DNA of 64,000 nucleotides from JAVBPR01 sp031549485 (GCA_031549485.1 JAVBPR010000015.1:1-64000), one strand, 5' to 3'; positions 15,645 through 24,542 are shown, counted from the stretch's first letter. Translations and numbers: made by a program. Notes: a model not told the origin generated them from the letters alone.

Positions 15645-15895
15645 AAAAGCTCGGCTTGGGAAAAGTCAGGAGCGGCGCGGCAACTGCAGAATAAAAGATT
15701 GGCAATGAGGATCAGCAAATTGCAACTGCAAGAATAAAAGTCTCGGAAATTCAGATGAGCGGTGCGGCCGCAGAATAAAAAACTGAAAATAAGATTGCGC
15801 CGCGAAGCCGCGAGCCCGCAAAAGCCGGCCGTAAGATTGAAACCGCTACATACGCCAATCGCGGCTACGTCCAGTTTTGCGAACACAGAATAAAA
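15636..15895 (+). repeat. Degenerate direct repeats derived from the ybeY 3' end
   Basis: The motif GCA-AGAATAAAA recurs. It is seen as GCAAAGTAAAA (15636, including the ybeY stop codon), GCAGAATAAAA (15686), GCAAGAATAAAA (15728), GCAGAATAAAA (15770) and ACAGAATAAAA (15885). Three copies begin exactly 42 bases apart. Blocks between them are also related (AGCGGCGCGGCAACT versus AGCGGTGCGGCC; AAGCTCGG versus GTCTCGG). No ORF or terminator is seen in this spacer. Confidence 0.6.
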
Positions 15896-15927
15896 TATAA
15901 TTTTGGGAGAAAGGGGAGGAATAAACT

Positions 15928-16389
15928 ATGAAATCCTTTTTCAGAAGTTTTAAATACGCTTTTGACGGTCTGCTTTTTTGCATCCGAAACGAGCGGAATT
16001 TCAGAATTCACCTTTGCGCCGCGTTTTTTGTAATCGGCGCCGCAATAATTGCTGATTTCAGCGGCACGGCAATCGCGGTCGTCTGCGCCACCGTTTCGCT
16101 CGTTCTTTTTGCGGAAATTTCAAACACCGCGCTTGAAAAAGCCATCGACCTCTTTCACCCGAACAGAGACGAGCTTGCCAAACGGGCAAAAGACCTCGCC
16201 GCGGGCGCGGTTTTAATAACCGCCGCTTTGGCGATAGGCGCAGCGATTGCGCTTTTTCTTGAAAACCGCGCATACATAAAAGTTTTTTTGTTTTTCAAAA
16301 ACAGCCTTCCGGCTACGGTGATATTATGCGTCTTGGCGGCGGCGGCTGTTTTGTTTATTTGTTTTGGAGGAAAGAAAGTTGAAAAATGA
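15928..16389 (+). CDS. dgkA: Diacylglycerol/undecaprenol kinase family protein
   Basis: 153 residues. The DgkA fold is seen: FKYAFDGLLFCIRNERNFRIHL at the N-terminus and the catalytic EISNTALEKAIDLF (about 57-70) followed by KRAKDLAAGAV. Four predicted membrane helices, one more than the usual three, with an added C-terminal hydrophobic segment. Gram-positive DgkA phosphorylates undecaprenol at the membrane for cell-wall carrier recycling. AGGGGAGG precedes the ATG. It overlaps era by 11 bases. Confidence 0.85.
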   Translation: MKSFFRSFKYAFDGLLFCIRNERNFRIHLCAAFFVIGAAIIADFSGTAIAVVCATVSLVLFAEISNTALEKAIDLFHPNRDELAKRAKDLAAGAVLITAALAIGAAIALFLENRAYIKVFLFFKNSLPATVILCVLAAAAVLFICFGGKKVEK

Positions 16390-17269
16390 GAGCAGGGCGG
16401 GCTTCGCCGCGATTTTAGGACGGCCGAATGTCGGCAAATCAAGTTTGCTAAACCGCCTTGTCGGCGAAAAAATCGCGATAACAAGCGATAAGCCCCAGAC
16501 GACGCGAAACAGGATAATGGGGATACTTACAAAAGGCGAAACGCAGATAGTTTTTGTGGATACGCCGGGGCTTCTTCTCCCGCGCAACAAGCTCGGGGCG
16601 TATATGAAAAAATCGGCAGAGGGCGCGATGCAGGACGTCGATATAATTATCATGGTTGTCGAGGCGGACGAAAAAATCCACCCCGCCGAAGAAGAGCTGC
16701 TTTCAAAACTGTTTTTAGAGGGCGGCGCGCCCGCGGTGCTCGTTATAAACAAAACCGATAAGGCTTCGCCAGCGCTTATCGCAAAGGCTATAAACGCCTA
16801 TAAAGACTATGATTTTAAGGCGATTATCCCCATGTCGGCGAAAACGGGGGACGGAGCGGAGTTGCTCCTTAAAGAGCTGTTTGCGGCGATGCCGGAGGGG
16901 CCGTTTTACTTTCCCGACGACTCGGTAACCGACCAGCCCGAAAGAGTTATGGCGGCAGAAATGATCCGCGAAAAAGCGCTTTCGCTGCTCGACAAAGAAA
17001 TCCCGCACGGAATAGCGGTCACGATAGAATCATTTAAAGAAAAAGAAAATATTATCGAAATTTCAGCCGACATCGTTTGCGAGCGGGCGAGCCATAAGGG
17101 GATTATCATCGGAAAGGGCGGCGCGATGTTGAAAAATATCGGCAGCCTTGCAAGAAAAGACATGGAAGAGCTTTTGGGCAAAAAAGTGTTCTTAACGCTT
17201 TTCGTCAAGATAAAAGAAAAATGGCGCGATAGCGCGAGCCTTTTGAAAAATTTCGGTTATGACGAGTGA
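16379..17269 (+). CDS. era: GTPase Era
   Basis: 296 residues from a TTG start at 16379, seven bases after GGAGG; the open frame from 16364 contains that SD and is not the start. G1 GRPNVGKSS (about 14), switch region QTTRNRI, G3 DTPGLL, G4 NKTD (about 127) and a C-terminal KH domain with IIGKGGAMLKNIG. Binds the 16S rRNA 3' end and helps 30S maturation, fitting its position after ybeY. Its start lies inside the dgkA end. Confidence 0.95.
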   Translation: MKNESRAGFAAILGRPNVGKSSLLNRLVGEKIAITSDKPQTTRNRIMGILTKGETQIVFVDTPGLLLPRNKLGAYMKKSAEGAMQDVDIIIMVVEADEKIHPAEEELLSKLFLEGGAPAVLVINKTDKASPALIAKAINAYKDYDFKAIIPMSAKTGDGAELLLKELFAAMPEGPFYFPDDSVTDQPERVMAAEMIREKALSLLDKEIPHGIAVTIESFKEKENIIEISADIVCERASHKGIIIGKGGAMLKNIGSLARKDMEELLGKKVFLTLFVKIKEKWRDSASLLKNFGYDE

Positions 17270-17272
17270 TTT

Positions 17273-17941
17273 ATGCATAAAGATGTAAACGGGCTTGTTT
17301 TGCGCGAAGTTTCGGTTGGGGAGAGGGACAAAATCCTCACCGTGCTTTGCGAGGATCTCGGGAAAATCACGGTTAGCGCAAAGGGTGCAAAAAGCTATAA
17401 AAGCCAGATTTTTGCGGTAGCACAAACCTTTTGCTACGGCAGCTTCACCCTGTTTTTAAAAGGCGACCGATATCTTCTCGACAGCGGCGAGCCAACAGAA
17501 AAATTTTCGGGGCTTCAAAAAGACGTCGTGCGGCTTGCCCTCGCGGGGTACATAACCAAAATTTGCGATATTCTTACCGATGAATTTATGCCGGAGGATA
17601 TGCTGCTTCGTCTTGCGCTCAATAGCCTTTTCGCGCTCTCCGAAAGGGAGACCGACCACCGAATTATCAAGGCGGCGTTCGAGCTCCGCGCCGCAAGCCT
17701 TTGCGGATACATGCCGCATATCGACGGCGAGTTCCTGAAAGACGGAACAAGAACGGTCCGCCTCGGCGGAAGCGTTCTCGCGGCGGTGAAATACATCATC
17801 GGCTGCGATTTATCAAAAATTTTCAGCTTTAATATCGAGGGCGAGAGCAAAATGCAGCTTTGCGAGTTTTGCGAGGATTACATCTGCCGCCAGACCGAGC
17901 AAAGCCCGAAGGCGCTCGCCTTTTATAAAAGCCTGATTTAG
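17273..17941 (+). CDS. recO: DNA repair protein RecO
   Basis: 222 residues, shorter than the usual 240-260. N-terminal OB fold: GLVLREVSVGERDKILTVL and the TVSAKGAKSYKS loop. The helical C-terminal domain follows. The region that normally carries a four-Cys zinc finger (around residue 140-165, LCGYMPHIDGEFLKDG) keeps one Cys only, so the metal site appears lost. RecO works with RecR to load RecA on SSB-coated DNA. Lies three bases after era and eight before mutS2. Confidence 0.9.
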   Translation: MHKDVNGLVLREVSVGERDKILTVLCEDLGKITVSAKGAKSYKSQIFAVAQTFCYGSFTLFLKGDRYLLDSGEPTEKFSGLQKDVVRLALAGYITKICDILTDEFMPEDMLLRLALNSLFALSERETDHRIIKAAFELRAASLCGYMPHIDGEFLKDGTRTVRLGGSVLAAVKYIIGCDLSKIFSFNIEGESKMQLCEFCEDYICRQTEQSPKALAFYKSLI

Positions 17942-17949
17942 AGGGAAAT

Positions 17950-20322
17950 ATGAATTTAGATTTGAAAACGGGAAAAACGCTGGAATACGGAAAAATTTTA
18001 GAAATGCTCTCTTCCTTTGCCGTCTGTGAGCGGGCAAAGGAGCTTGCCGCCGGGCTTTTGCCCGAAAGCGACCTTTCGAAAGCAAAAGCCTCGCTTCTCG
18101 AAACCGACGCGGCAAAGGTGCTTATTGCCAAGCATTCTTCCCCGAGCTTTTTCCAGATAGAAAACCCGAAAGCCGCGCTTACCAAAGCTGAAAAGGGCGC
18201 GACTTTGGGAATTAATGAGATTCTCGGCATCGCAAAAATTCTAAAAGCCGCCGGCGCGCTTAAAAAATATGGGGAAAAAGCGGAAGAGGACAGCGCGATT
18301 GCGGGCTTTTTCGAGGAAATAAGACCTAACCGCGCGCTTTTCGAGCGGATAGAATTCTGTATAGTCGGCGAAAACGAAATAAATGACCATGCGAGCCCGG
18401 CGCTCGCCGACCTGCGGCGAAAAATGCGCCAGGCGTCGGGAAAAGCAAAAGAAATTTTGGAGAAAATGATAAGAAGCAAAACGGTCGGCAAATTTTTGCA
18501 GGACGCTATTATCACAATGCGCGGCGACCGCTATGTTCTGCCGGTCAAATCAGAAAATAAAGGGGAAGTGCCCGGCATCGTGCATGATATGAGCGGAAGC
18601 GGCGCGACCGTTTTTGTCGAGCCGATGGCGGTTATCGAGGCAAATAACGAAATGCGCGCGCTCCTTTCGGCCGAGGCGCAGGAGATAGAGCGGATTTTGT
18701 CTGAGCTTTCGGCGATGTGCGCCGATTTTGCCGACGGGATTTTGGCATGCTACTTCTCGGTTTCCGAGCTTGATTTTATCTTTGCAAAGGCGAAATTTGC
18801 CTCCGACCTGCGCGCGGTCAAGCCGCAAATCGGGGACGACAGAATAATTGACTTAAAGGCGGCCCGCCATCCGCTAATCGACCGAAAAACGGTTCAGCCG
18901 ATTAATGTTCGGCTCGGCGACGAATTTTCAACCCTCGTGATAACAGGACCGAATACCGGAGGCAAAACGGTCGCCCTCAAAACCATCGGTCTGCTCTGCC
19001 TTATGGCGGCGGCGGGGCTTCACATTCCGGCGGGAGAGGGAAGCAGGGTTTCGGTTTTTTCGCATGTTCTTGCCGATATCGGAGACGAACAGAGCATAGA
19101 ACAGTCGCTGTCCACCTTTTCGGCGCATATGCGAAATATCGTCGGCATTCTTGAAACCGCCGACAGCGAAAGCCTTGTTTTGCTCGACGAACTCGGCGCG
19201 GGCACCGACCCTGTCGAGGGCGCGGCGCTCGCGATAGCAATTTTGGAAACGCTTGCAAAATACGGCGCGAAAACTGCGGCGACAACCCATTATGCCGAGC
19301 TAAAGGCCTACGCGCTTAAAACCCCGCGGGTTGAAAACGCGTCCTGCGAATTCAACGTTGAAACCCTCCGGCCGACATATAAGCTGCTTATCGGAATTCC
19401 CGGCCGCAGCAACGCTTTTGCAATATCAAAAAGGCTTGGGCTTTCGGAAAATATCATTAACCGAGCAAGCGGGCTTTTGAGCGAAGAAAGCATAAAATTC
19501 GAAGAAGTTCTGACCGATATCGAGAAAAAACGCTCCGAAATCGAAAACGAAACCGACAGGGTAAACCGCGAAAAGGAAGAAGCGCAGGCGATAAAAGATA
19601 AGCTGCAAAAACTTCACGAGGCGGCGTCCGCCGAAAAGGACCGGGAGGTTCTAAAAGCGCGCGAGGATGCAAAAAGGATACTTTCGCAGGCAAAAGGGAT
19701 TTACCAAAACGTTATAAAAGAGCTTGAGCAGCTGAAAAGCGCGAAAGATTCCGCCGATTTCGGCGAGCGGCTTTCGGAAGCGCGCCGCCGTCTAAAAAAG
19801 GACATAGAGAAAAGCGAAGATAAAATATATGAGGCCGAAAATAAGAAGAAAAAAGAAAAATACACCTTGCCGCGGGCGCTCAAAATAGGCGATACAGTGC
19901 GGATTTCCGACCTCGGAAAAGAAGCTTCGGTCCTGTCACTTCCCGATGCGAAGGGAAACCTGACGGTTAAGGCGGGCATAATGAAAATCGAGACAAATAT
20001 CGAAAACCTGCGGCTTGCCGAAAGCGCGGGAAGCGAAAAAAGCGGCGGCGGATATAGTTTTGCGCCCAAACTTTCGGGCGCGGAAGTTCGGCGCGAGCTT
20101 GATCTGCGCGGAAAAATGGCGGACGAGGCGATAACAGAGCTCTATAAATTCCTTGATAACGCCATTTTGATGGGGCTTACCGAGGTTTCGATAATTCACG
20201 GCAAGGGAACCGGCGCGCTTCGCGCGGCGGTAAATGCAGAGCTGAAAAAATGCGGTGTAAAGAGCTTTCGTCCGGGCAAATACGGCGAAGGAGATGCGGG
20301 CGTAACCGTTGTAGAACTGTAA
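17950..20322 (+). CDS. mutS2: Endonuclease MutS2
   Basis: 790 residues, full length. Core and lever helices (1-310), MutS-type ATPase with Walker A TGPNTGGKT (about 336), Walker B LVLLDELGAGTDP (about 415) and TTHYAELKAYA. A long coiled coil follows (about 510-640, Glu/Lys-rich). The C-terminal Smr nuclease domain (about 710-790) has LDLRGKMADEA and HGKGTGALR. MutS2 suppresses homologous recombination and can split collided ribosomes. Follows recO directly. Confidence 0.95.
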   Translation: MNLDLKTGKTLEYGKILEMLSSFAVCERAKELAAGLLPESDLSKAKASLLETDAAKVLIAKHSSPSFFQIENPKAALTKAEKGATLGINEILGIAKILKAAGALKKYGEKAEEDSAIAGFFEEIRPNRALFERIEFCIVGENEINDHASPALADLRRKMRQASGKAKEILEKMIRSKTVGKFLQDAIITMRGDRYVLPVKSENKGEVPGIVHDMSGSGATVFVEPMAVIEANNEMRALLSAEAQEIERILSELSAMCADFADGILACYFSVSELDFIFAKAKFASDLRAVKPQIGDDRIIDLKAARHPLIDRKTVQPINVRLGDEFSTLVITGPNTGGKTVALKTIGLLCLMAAAGLHIPAGEGSRVSVFSHVLADIGDEQSIEQSLSTFSAHMRNIVGILETADSESLVLLDELGAGTDPVEGAALAIAILETLAKYGAKTAATTHYAELKAYALKTPRVENASCEFNVETLRPTYKLLIGIPGRSNAFAISKRLGLSENIINRASGLLSEESIKFEEVLTDIEKKRSEIENETDRVNREKEEAQAIKDKLQKLHEAASAEKDREVLKAREDAKRILSQAKGIYQNVIKELEQLKSAKDSADFGERLSEARRRLKKDIEKSEDKIYEAENKKKKEKYTLPRALKIGDTVRISDLGKEASVLSLPDAKGNLTVKAGIMKIETNIENLRLAESAGSEKSGGGYSFAPKLSGAEVRRELDLRGKMADEAITELYKFLDNAILMGLTEVSIIHGKGTGALRAAVNAELKKCGVKSFRPGKYGEGDAGVTVVEL

Positions 20323-20351
20323 TTTTTCGAACAAATTAAGCGGAGGGAACT

Positions 20352-20780
20352 ATGCCTTTTATTGATTTTGAAAAACTTGAAACATTCATAGGCAAATCGA
20401 AAACTGCGTTTATCTCCTCGGTCGACCAAGACGGATTTCCACTTATGAAAGCGATGCTCGCGCCGAGAAAACAGGTGGGAATCAAAGAGTTTTATTTTAC
20501 GACCAACACCTCGTCGATGAGAGCGGAGCAATATCAAAAAAATTCGAAAGCAAGCATTTATTTTTACGAAAGAGGCCGCTTTTCATATCAGGGACTGCTG
20601 CTAAAAGGCGCAATGGAAGTGCTTACCGACAGCGAGAGCAAAAAAATGATTTGGCGCGCGGGAGATACACTTTTTTACAGAAAAGGGGTTGCCGATCCCG
20701 ATTATTGCGTGCTGAAATTCACCGCGATAAGCGGCAGATATTACAAAGACCTTAAAACCGAAAGTTTTGAAATAAAGTGA
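20352..20780 (+). CDS. Pyridoxamine 5'-phosphate oxidase-like FMN-binding protein
   Basis: 142 residues forming a single split-barrel domain. The pattern is AFISSVDQDGFPLMKAML near the N-terminus, the FYFTTNTSS strand pair, and KASIYFYERGRFSYQGLLLKG in the middle. This is the general stress protein 26/PNPOx-like group binding flavin or a related cofactor; the substrate is unknown. SD CGGAGGG five bases before the ATG. It follows mutS2 by 29 bases and ends in a terminator overlapping its own stop codon. Confidence 0.8.
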   Translation: MPFIDFEKLETFIGKSKTAFISSVDQDGFPLMKAMLAPRKQVGIKEFYFTTNTSSMRAEQYQKNSKASIYFYERGRFSYQGLLLKGAMEVLTDSESKKMIWRAGDTLFYRKGVADPDYCVLKFTAISGRYYKDLKTESFEIK

Positions 20781-20808
20781 AAGCCTTTTCGGCTTTCATT
20801 TTTATTTT
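20778..20808 (+). terminator. Terminator of the mutS2 operon
   Basis: TGAAAGCC (20778-20785, including the stop codon) pairs with GGCTTTCA (20791-20798), followed by TTTTTATTTT. Confidence 0.85.
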
Positions 20809-20828
20809 GCGATTTTTAGTTTTTTGTC

Positions 20829-20857
20829 TTGACACCTTTAAAACAGGGCTATATAAT
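20829..20857 (+). promoter_or_regulatory. Consensus SigA promoter of the ylxM-ffh-rpsP operon
   Basis: Perfect TTGACA (20829-20834), a 17-bp spacer and a perfect TATAAT (20852-20857), as expected for a highly expressed translation operon. Confidence 0.9.
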
Positions 20858-20864
20858 CTATAGT

Positions 20865-20885
20865 TGTAAAGTAAATTGCTTTACA
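20865..20885 (+). promoter_or_regulatory. Inverted repeat at the transcript start of the ffh operon
   Basis: TGTAAAG (20865-20871), 7 bases, CTTTACA (20879-20885), immediately downstream of the -10 box. It could be a 5'-end hairpin stabilising the mRNA or a repressor site. Confidence 0.45.
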
Positions 20886-20901
20886 GCTTTAGGAGGTTAA
20901 A

Positions 20902-21264
20902 ATGAGTGGTAAAGACCTTAAAATTTCGCTGCTTCTTGATTATTACGGCGGATATTTGACCGAGAAACAATTCGAGGTAATGGACCTTTATTATAATGAA
21001 GACCTTTCGCTCGCCGAAATTGCCGAACATACCGGAATTACCCGCCAGGGCGTCCGAGATTCGATAAAGCGCGGCGAAGCGACCATGCTCGAGCTCGAGG
21101 AAAAATCCGGCCTTGTCGGGAAGATTCGCGAATACGAAAAAACACTTAAAAAAATTACCGAAGAAGTGGCGAAAATCGGGCAATATAATGTAAGCAATAT
21201 AAAATCAAGAGAGCTCAACGAGCTTGTAAACAACATACTTCGCATAACGGACAAAGGCGAATAG
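20902..21264 (+). CDS. ylxM: SRP-associated HTH protein YlxM
   Basis: 120 residues, UPF0122 family. Sigma-70 region 4-like helix-turn-helix: LLDYYGGYLTEKQFEVMDLYY, LSLAEIAEHTGITRQGVRD. A helical C-terminus follows. YlxM is encoded next to ffh in Firmicutes and interacts with the signal recognition particle, stimulating Ffh/FtsY GTPase activity in streptococci. SD AGGAGG precedes the ATG; 22 bases to ffh. Confidence 0.9.
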   Translation: MSGKDLKISLLLDYYGGYLTEKQFEVMDLYYNEDLSLAEIAEHTGITRQGVRDSIKRGEATMLELEEKSGLVGKIREYEKTLKKITEEVAKIGQYNVSNIKSRELNELVNNILRITDKGE

Positions 21265-21286
21265 AACTGCGTAAAAGGTAAACTTA

Positions 21287-22627
21287 ATGCTTTTTGAAAA
21301 TCTTTCGGAAAAACTTAATAATGCGTTTAAAAAGCTGCGGTCAAAAGGAAAGCTGACAGCCGACGATGTTAAATCCGCAATGCGCGAGATAAAAATCGTG
21401 CTTTTGGAAGCGGACGTAAACTACAAGGTCGTAAAAGATTTTGTGGCGAAAGTGTCGGAGCGGGCAGTCGGCGAATCGGTTCTCGAGAGCCTCACCCCCG
21501 CGCAGCAGGTTATAAAAATCGTCAACGAAGAGCTAATCGCGCTGATGGGCGAAAAGGAGAGCAAACTCGCCGTTTCGTCAAAGCCACCCACGATAATCTT
21601 GATGGCGGGCTTGCAGGGCTCGGGAAAAACCACGCACAGCGGAAAACTTGCGGGGCTGTTGAAAAAACAGGGCAAAAGGCCGCTTCTCGCGGCTTGCGAT
21701 ATTTACCGCCCCGCCGCGGTAACCCAGCTTCAGGTGGTAGGCGAAAAGGTCGGCGTTCCGGTATTTTCGATGTCGCCGGGAACAAAAGCGGTCGATATTG
21801 CAAAGGCGGCGGTAAAGCATGCCGGCGACCACGGAAACGACTATCTGATTATCGACACCGCCGGCCGGCTTCATATCGACGAAGAGCTGATGGCCGAGCT
21901 CATCGGAATTTCGAATGAGCTTAAACCCGCCGAAATCCTACTCGCGGTTGACGCGATGACAGGCCAGGACGCTGTTAATGTCGCGGCAAAATTCAACGAA
22001 GCGCTTCCGATAACCGGAATAATTCTTACCAAAATGGACGGCGATACAAGGGGCGGCGCGGCTATTTCGGCAAGGGCGGTAACCGGCAAACCGATAAAAT
22101 TTGTCGGCGTCGGCGAAAAGCTCGGCGATATCGAGCAGTTCTACCCGGACCGAATGGCGTCGCGAATCCTCGGAATGGGCGATGTTTTAACCCTTATCGA
22201 TAAAGCTCAGGAAAATTTCGACGACAAACAGGCAAAAGAGCTTGAGAAAAAGCTGCGCGAACAGAGCTTTGACTTAAACGACTTTCTCGCCCAGCTCGCC
22301 CAGATGAAAAATATGGGCGGAATGCAGCAGATGCTTTCGATGCTTCCGGGCGGCGCGGGCGCGCTTAAAGGAGCCGAACTCGACGAAAAAAACCTTGTGA
22401 GGATTGAAAGCATAATCCTTTCGATGACCAAAAAAGAGCGGGAGAAACCCGATATTATAAACAGCAGCAGAAAACAGAGGATTGCAAAAGGCTCGGGCAC
22501 AAAGGTCGAGGATGTCAATAAACTTCTCAAGATGTTCGAATCTATGCAAAAGATGTTTAAACAGCTAAATTCAAAAGGGATGTCGGCTTTCAAAAAAGGA
22601 AGAAGAAGCCCGTTTCCGTTCTTTTAA
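21287..22627 (+). CDS. ffh: Signal recognition particle protein Ffh
   Basis: 446 residues. N-domain (1-90), GTPase G-domain with G1 GLQGSGKTT (about 105), DTAGRLH (about 190) and TKMDGDTRGGAA (about 247), then the methionine-rich M-domain (about 325-440; MKNMGGMQQMLSMLPGG). It binds signal peptides at the ribosome and, with 4.5S RNA and FtsY, targets proteins to the membrane. Cotranscribed with ylxM. Confidence 0.97.
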   Translation: MLFENLSEKLNNAFKKLRSKGKLTADDVKSAMREIKIVLLEADVNYKVVKDFVAKVSERAVGESVLESLTPAQQVIKIVNEELIALMGEKESKLAVSSKPPTIILMAGLQGSGKTTHSGKLAGLLKKQGKRPLLAACDIYRPAAVTQLQVVGEKVGVPVFSMSPGTKAVDIAKAAVKHAGDHGNDYLIIDTAGRLHIDEELMAELIGISNELKPAEILLAVDAMTGQDAVNVAAKFNEALPITGIILTKMDGDTRGGAAISARAVTGKPIKFVGVGEKLGDIEQFYPDRMASRILGMGDVLTLIDKAQENFDDKQAKELEKKLREQSFDLNDFLAQLAQMKNMGGMQQMLSMLPGGAGALKGAELDEKNLVRIESIILSMTKKEREKPDIINSSRKQRIAKGSGTKVEDVNKLLKMFESMQKMFKQLNSKGMSAFKKGRRSPFPFF

Positions 22628-22713
22628 TAATTTCGTTTATATTTCCATGCGGCAAAAGCTGAATGTGATATAAAAATAAAACATTTTTAAATATTTTTGG
22701 AGGTGAAAAAATT

Positions 22714-22956
22714 ATGGCAGTTAAAATCAGACTTAGAAGAATGGGCGCGAAGAAAGCTCCGTTCTACCGTATCGTTGTTGCGGATTCAAGATACCCGAGA
22801 GACGGCAGATTTATCGAAGAAATCGGAACATATAACCCGCTTACCGAGCCGAGCGAGGTCAAGGTCGACGCCGACAAGGTAAAAACATGGATTAAAAACG
22901 GCGCGCAGCCTACCGACACCGTAAAAGCTCTCCTCAAGAAAAACGGAATAATATAG
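22714..22956 (+). CDS. rpsP: 30S ribosomal protein S16
   Basis: 80 residues, full length. VKIRLRRMGAKKAPFYRIVV at the N-terminus and RFIEEIGTYNP are S16 signatures. SD TTGGAGGTG. It lies 86 bases after ffh and starts the rpsP-khpA-rimM-trmD segment. Confidence 0.98.
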   Translation: MAVKIRLRRMGAKKAPFYRIVVADSRYPRDGRFIEEIGTYNPLTEPSEVKVDADKVKTWIKNGAQPTDTVKALLKKNGII

Positions 22957-22965
22957 GAGAGGTTT

Positions 22966-23202
22966 ATGCTTAAAGAACTTTTAGCCGTTCTTGCAAAAAG
23001 CCTTGTTGAGCAGCCGGACGAAGTTAAAATAGAGGAAAAAACTTCGGCGGACGGCTCGCTTCTGCTCGAGCTACGCGTGGCGCCCTCCGATATGGGCAAG
23101 GTCATCGGCAGACAGGGAAGAATTGCGAAGGCTATCCGCGCCGTTATGAAAGCGGCGGCAACAAAAGAAAACATAAAGGTCACGGTTGACATAGTAGATT
23201 AA
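22966..23202 (+). CDS. khpA: KH-domain RNA-binding protein KhpA
   Basis: 78 residues, a single type-II KH domain with the GxxG loop VIGRQGRIAKAIR. KhpA (YlqC) forms an RNA chaperone with KhpB that affects cell-division and small-RNA networks. Located between rpsP (9 bases) and rimM as in most Firmicutes. Confidence 0.93.
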   Translation: MLKELLAVLAKSLVEQPDEVKIEEKTSADGSLLLELRVAPSDMGKVIGRQGRIAKAIRAVMKAAATKENIKVTVDIVD

Positions 23203-23206
23203 AGTA

Positions 23207-23251
23207 ATAAACCTGTATTTGCTCGCAAAACGCGGGCAAATACAGGTTTAT
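23207..23251 (+). repeat. 20-bp intergenic hairpin between khpA and rimM
   Basis: 23207-23226 pairs with 23232-23251 over 20 bp (one G-U) around an AAAAC loop, starting four bases after the khpA stop. Only a weak T tract (ATTTTT) follows after four other bases, so it is not a classic terminator. It may be a partial terminator, an RNase III site or an mRNA 3' stabiliser. Confidence 0.75.
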
Positions 23252-23271
23252 GCGAATTTTTAAGAGGGAAC

Positions 23272-23766
23272 ATGGAATATATCGAATGCGGAAAAATTGT
23301 CGGGACGCACGGAATCAAAGGCGAGGTTAAAATCGAGCCGTGGTGCGACAGCCCGGATTTTTTAATGGAATTTGAAGAGCTTTTCTTAAAAGACGGCGGA
23401 AAGATGAAGGTCAAAAGCACCCGCGCGCACAAGGGGAATATCCTTGCTGTTTTTGAGGGGATAAGCGACCTCAACGCCGCCGCCGCGCTTATCGGCACCG
23501 TCGTTTATTTGGACCGCGACGATATCGAGCTGCCGGACGGGGCATATTTTATCAGCGACCTTATCGGAACAAAGGTTTATAACGCTGTTTCCGGCGAGTA
23601 TTACGGAGCGATAAAACAGGTTTTGCAAAACGGAGCAAAAGACGTTTATATAGTTGAAAACAACGGGAAAGAGCTGCTTTTTCCGGCTATTCCCGAGATT
23701 ATAAAAAGTTTTGACAAAGAAAACAAAAAGATGGATATAATTCCGCTGGAAGGGCTGTTCGACTGA
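23272..23766 (+). CDS. rimM: 16S rRNA processing protein RimM
   Basis: 164 residues. The N-terminal beta barrel starts ECGKIVGTHGIKGEVKI. The second PRC-barrel domain has ELPDGAYFISDLIGTKVY and LLFPAIPEIIKSFD. It assists 30S head assembly by binding S19. Its stop overlaps the trmD start (TGATG), giving translational coupling. Confidence 0.95.
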   Translation: MEYIECGKIVGTHGIKGEVKIEPWCDSPDFLMEFEELFLKDGGKMKVKSTRAHKGNILAVFEGISDLNAAAALIGTVVYLDRDDIELPDGAYFISDLIGTKVYNAVSGEYYGAIKQVLQNGAKDVYIVENNGKELLFPAIPEIIKSFDKENKKMDIIPLEGLFD

Positions 23767-24494
23767 TGCATATAGAAATTTTAACCCTTTTTCCGGAGAT
23801 GTGCGAGACGGTGCTTTCCGAGAGCATTATCGGCCGCGCGCGGCGCCTCGGCGCGCTCGATATCGGAATTACATATATCAGGGATTTTACAGATTCAAAA
23901 CAAGGTCGGGTTGACGACGCCCCGTACGGCGGAGGCATGGGCATGGTTTTGCAGGTCCAGCCGATAGATGCCGCGCTTTCGGCGGTTGCCGAAAAAACAG
24001 GCGGAAAGCCGCACGTGGTTTATATGTCGCCAAAGGGAAAAACATTTACGCAAGACGAGGCGAAAAGGCTTTCGGAATACGACAATATCGCGATAATCTG
24101 CGGTCATTACGAGGGTATTGACGAGCGGGTTATAGAGCTTTTTGTCGACGAAGAAATTTCGATAGGAGATTTTGTGCTGACCGGCGGAGAGCTTCCCGCG
24201 CTTTGCGTTGCAGACGCGATTGCAAGAATGCAAAAAGGCGTTTTATCGGACGATATTTGCTTTTCGGAGGAGAGCCATTTTTCGGGACTTCTCGAATATC
24301 CGCATTATACGCGGCCGCAGGAATATGGCGGTCTTTCGGTGCCGGACGTGCTTCTTTCGGGCAATCACGCCGAAATCGAAAAATGGCGCAGGCAGCAGTC
24401 ACTTCGTATCACTAAAGAGCGCCGCCCGGACATGCTTGAAAAAGCGGAGCTTAGCGAAAAAGATAAATTGTTTCTTGAATCAGAGGGTAAGTGA
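23766..24494 (+). CDS. trmD: tRNA (guanine-37-N1)-methyltransferase TrmD
   Basis: 242 residues. The SPOUT trefoil-knot motifs are intact: ILTLFPEMCETVL at the start, DDAPYGGGMGMVL, IICGHYEGIDERV, IGDFVLTGGELPAL and the C-terminal EKWRRQQSL. It methylates G37 next to the anticodon using SAM, preventing frameshifts. Unlike many bacteria, rplS does not follow; a polysaccharide gene does. Confidence 0.97.
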   Translation: MHIEILTLFPEMCETVLSESIIGRARRLGALDIGITYIRDFTDSKQGRVDDAPYGGGMGMVLQVQPIDAALSAVAEKTGGKPHVVYMSPKGKTFTQDEAKRLSEYDNIAIICGHYEGIDERVIELFVDEEISIGDFVLTGGELPALCVADAIARMQKGVLSDDICFSEESHFSGLLEYPHYTRPQEYGGLSVPDVLLSGNHAEIEKWRRQQSLRITKERRPDMLEKAELSEKDKLFLESEGK

Positions 24495-24542
24495 TAATAT
24501 AATTAAGGCAAAGATATTGCCGAAAGAAAAGGGGGAGAGCCG

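Noticed and set aside
15636..15895. CRISPR or REP-type element
   Set aside because: Copies are imperfect, not palindromic, and related to the ybeY stop region rather than to an independent repeat unit.
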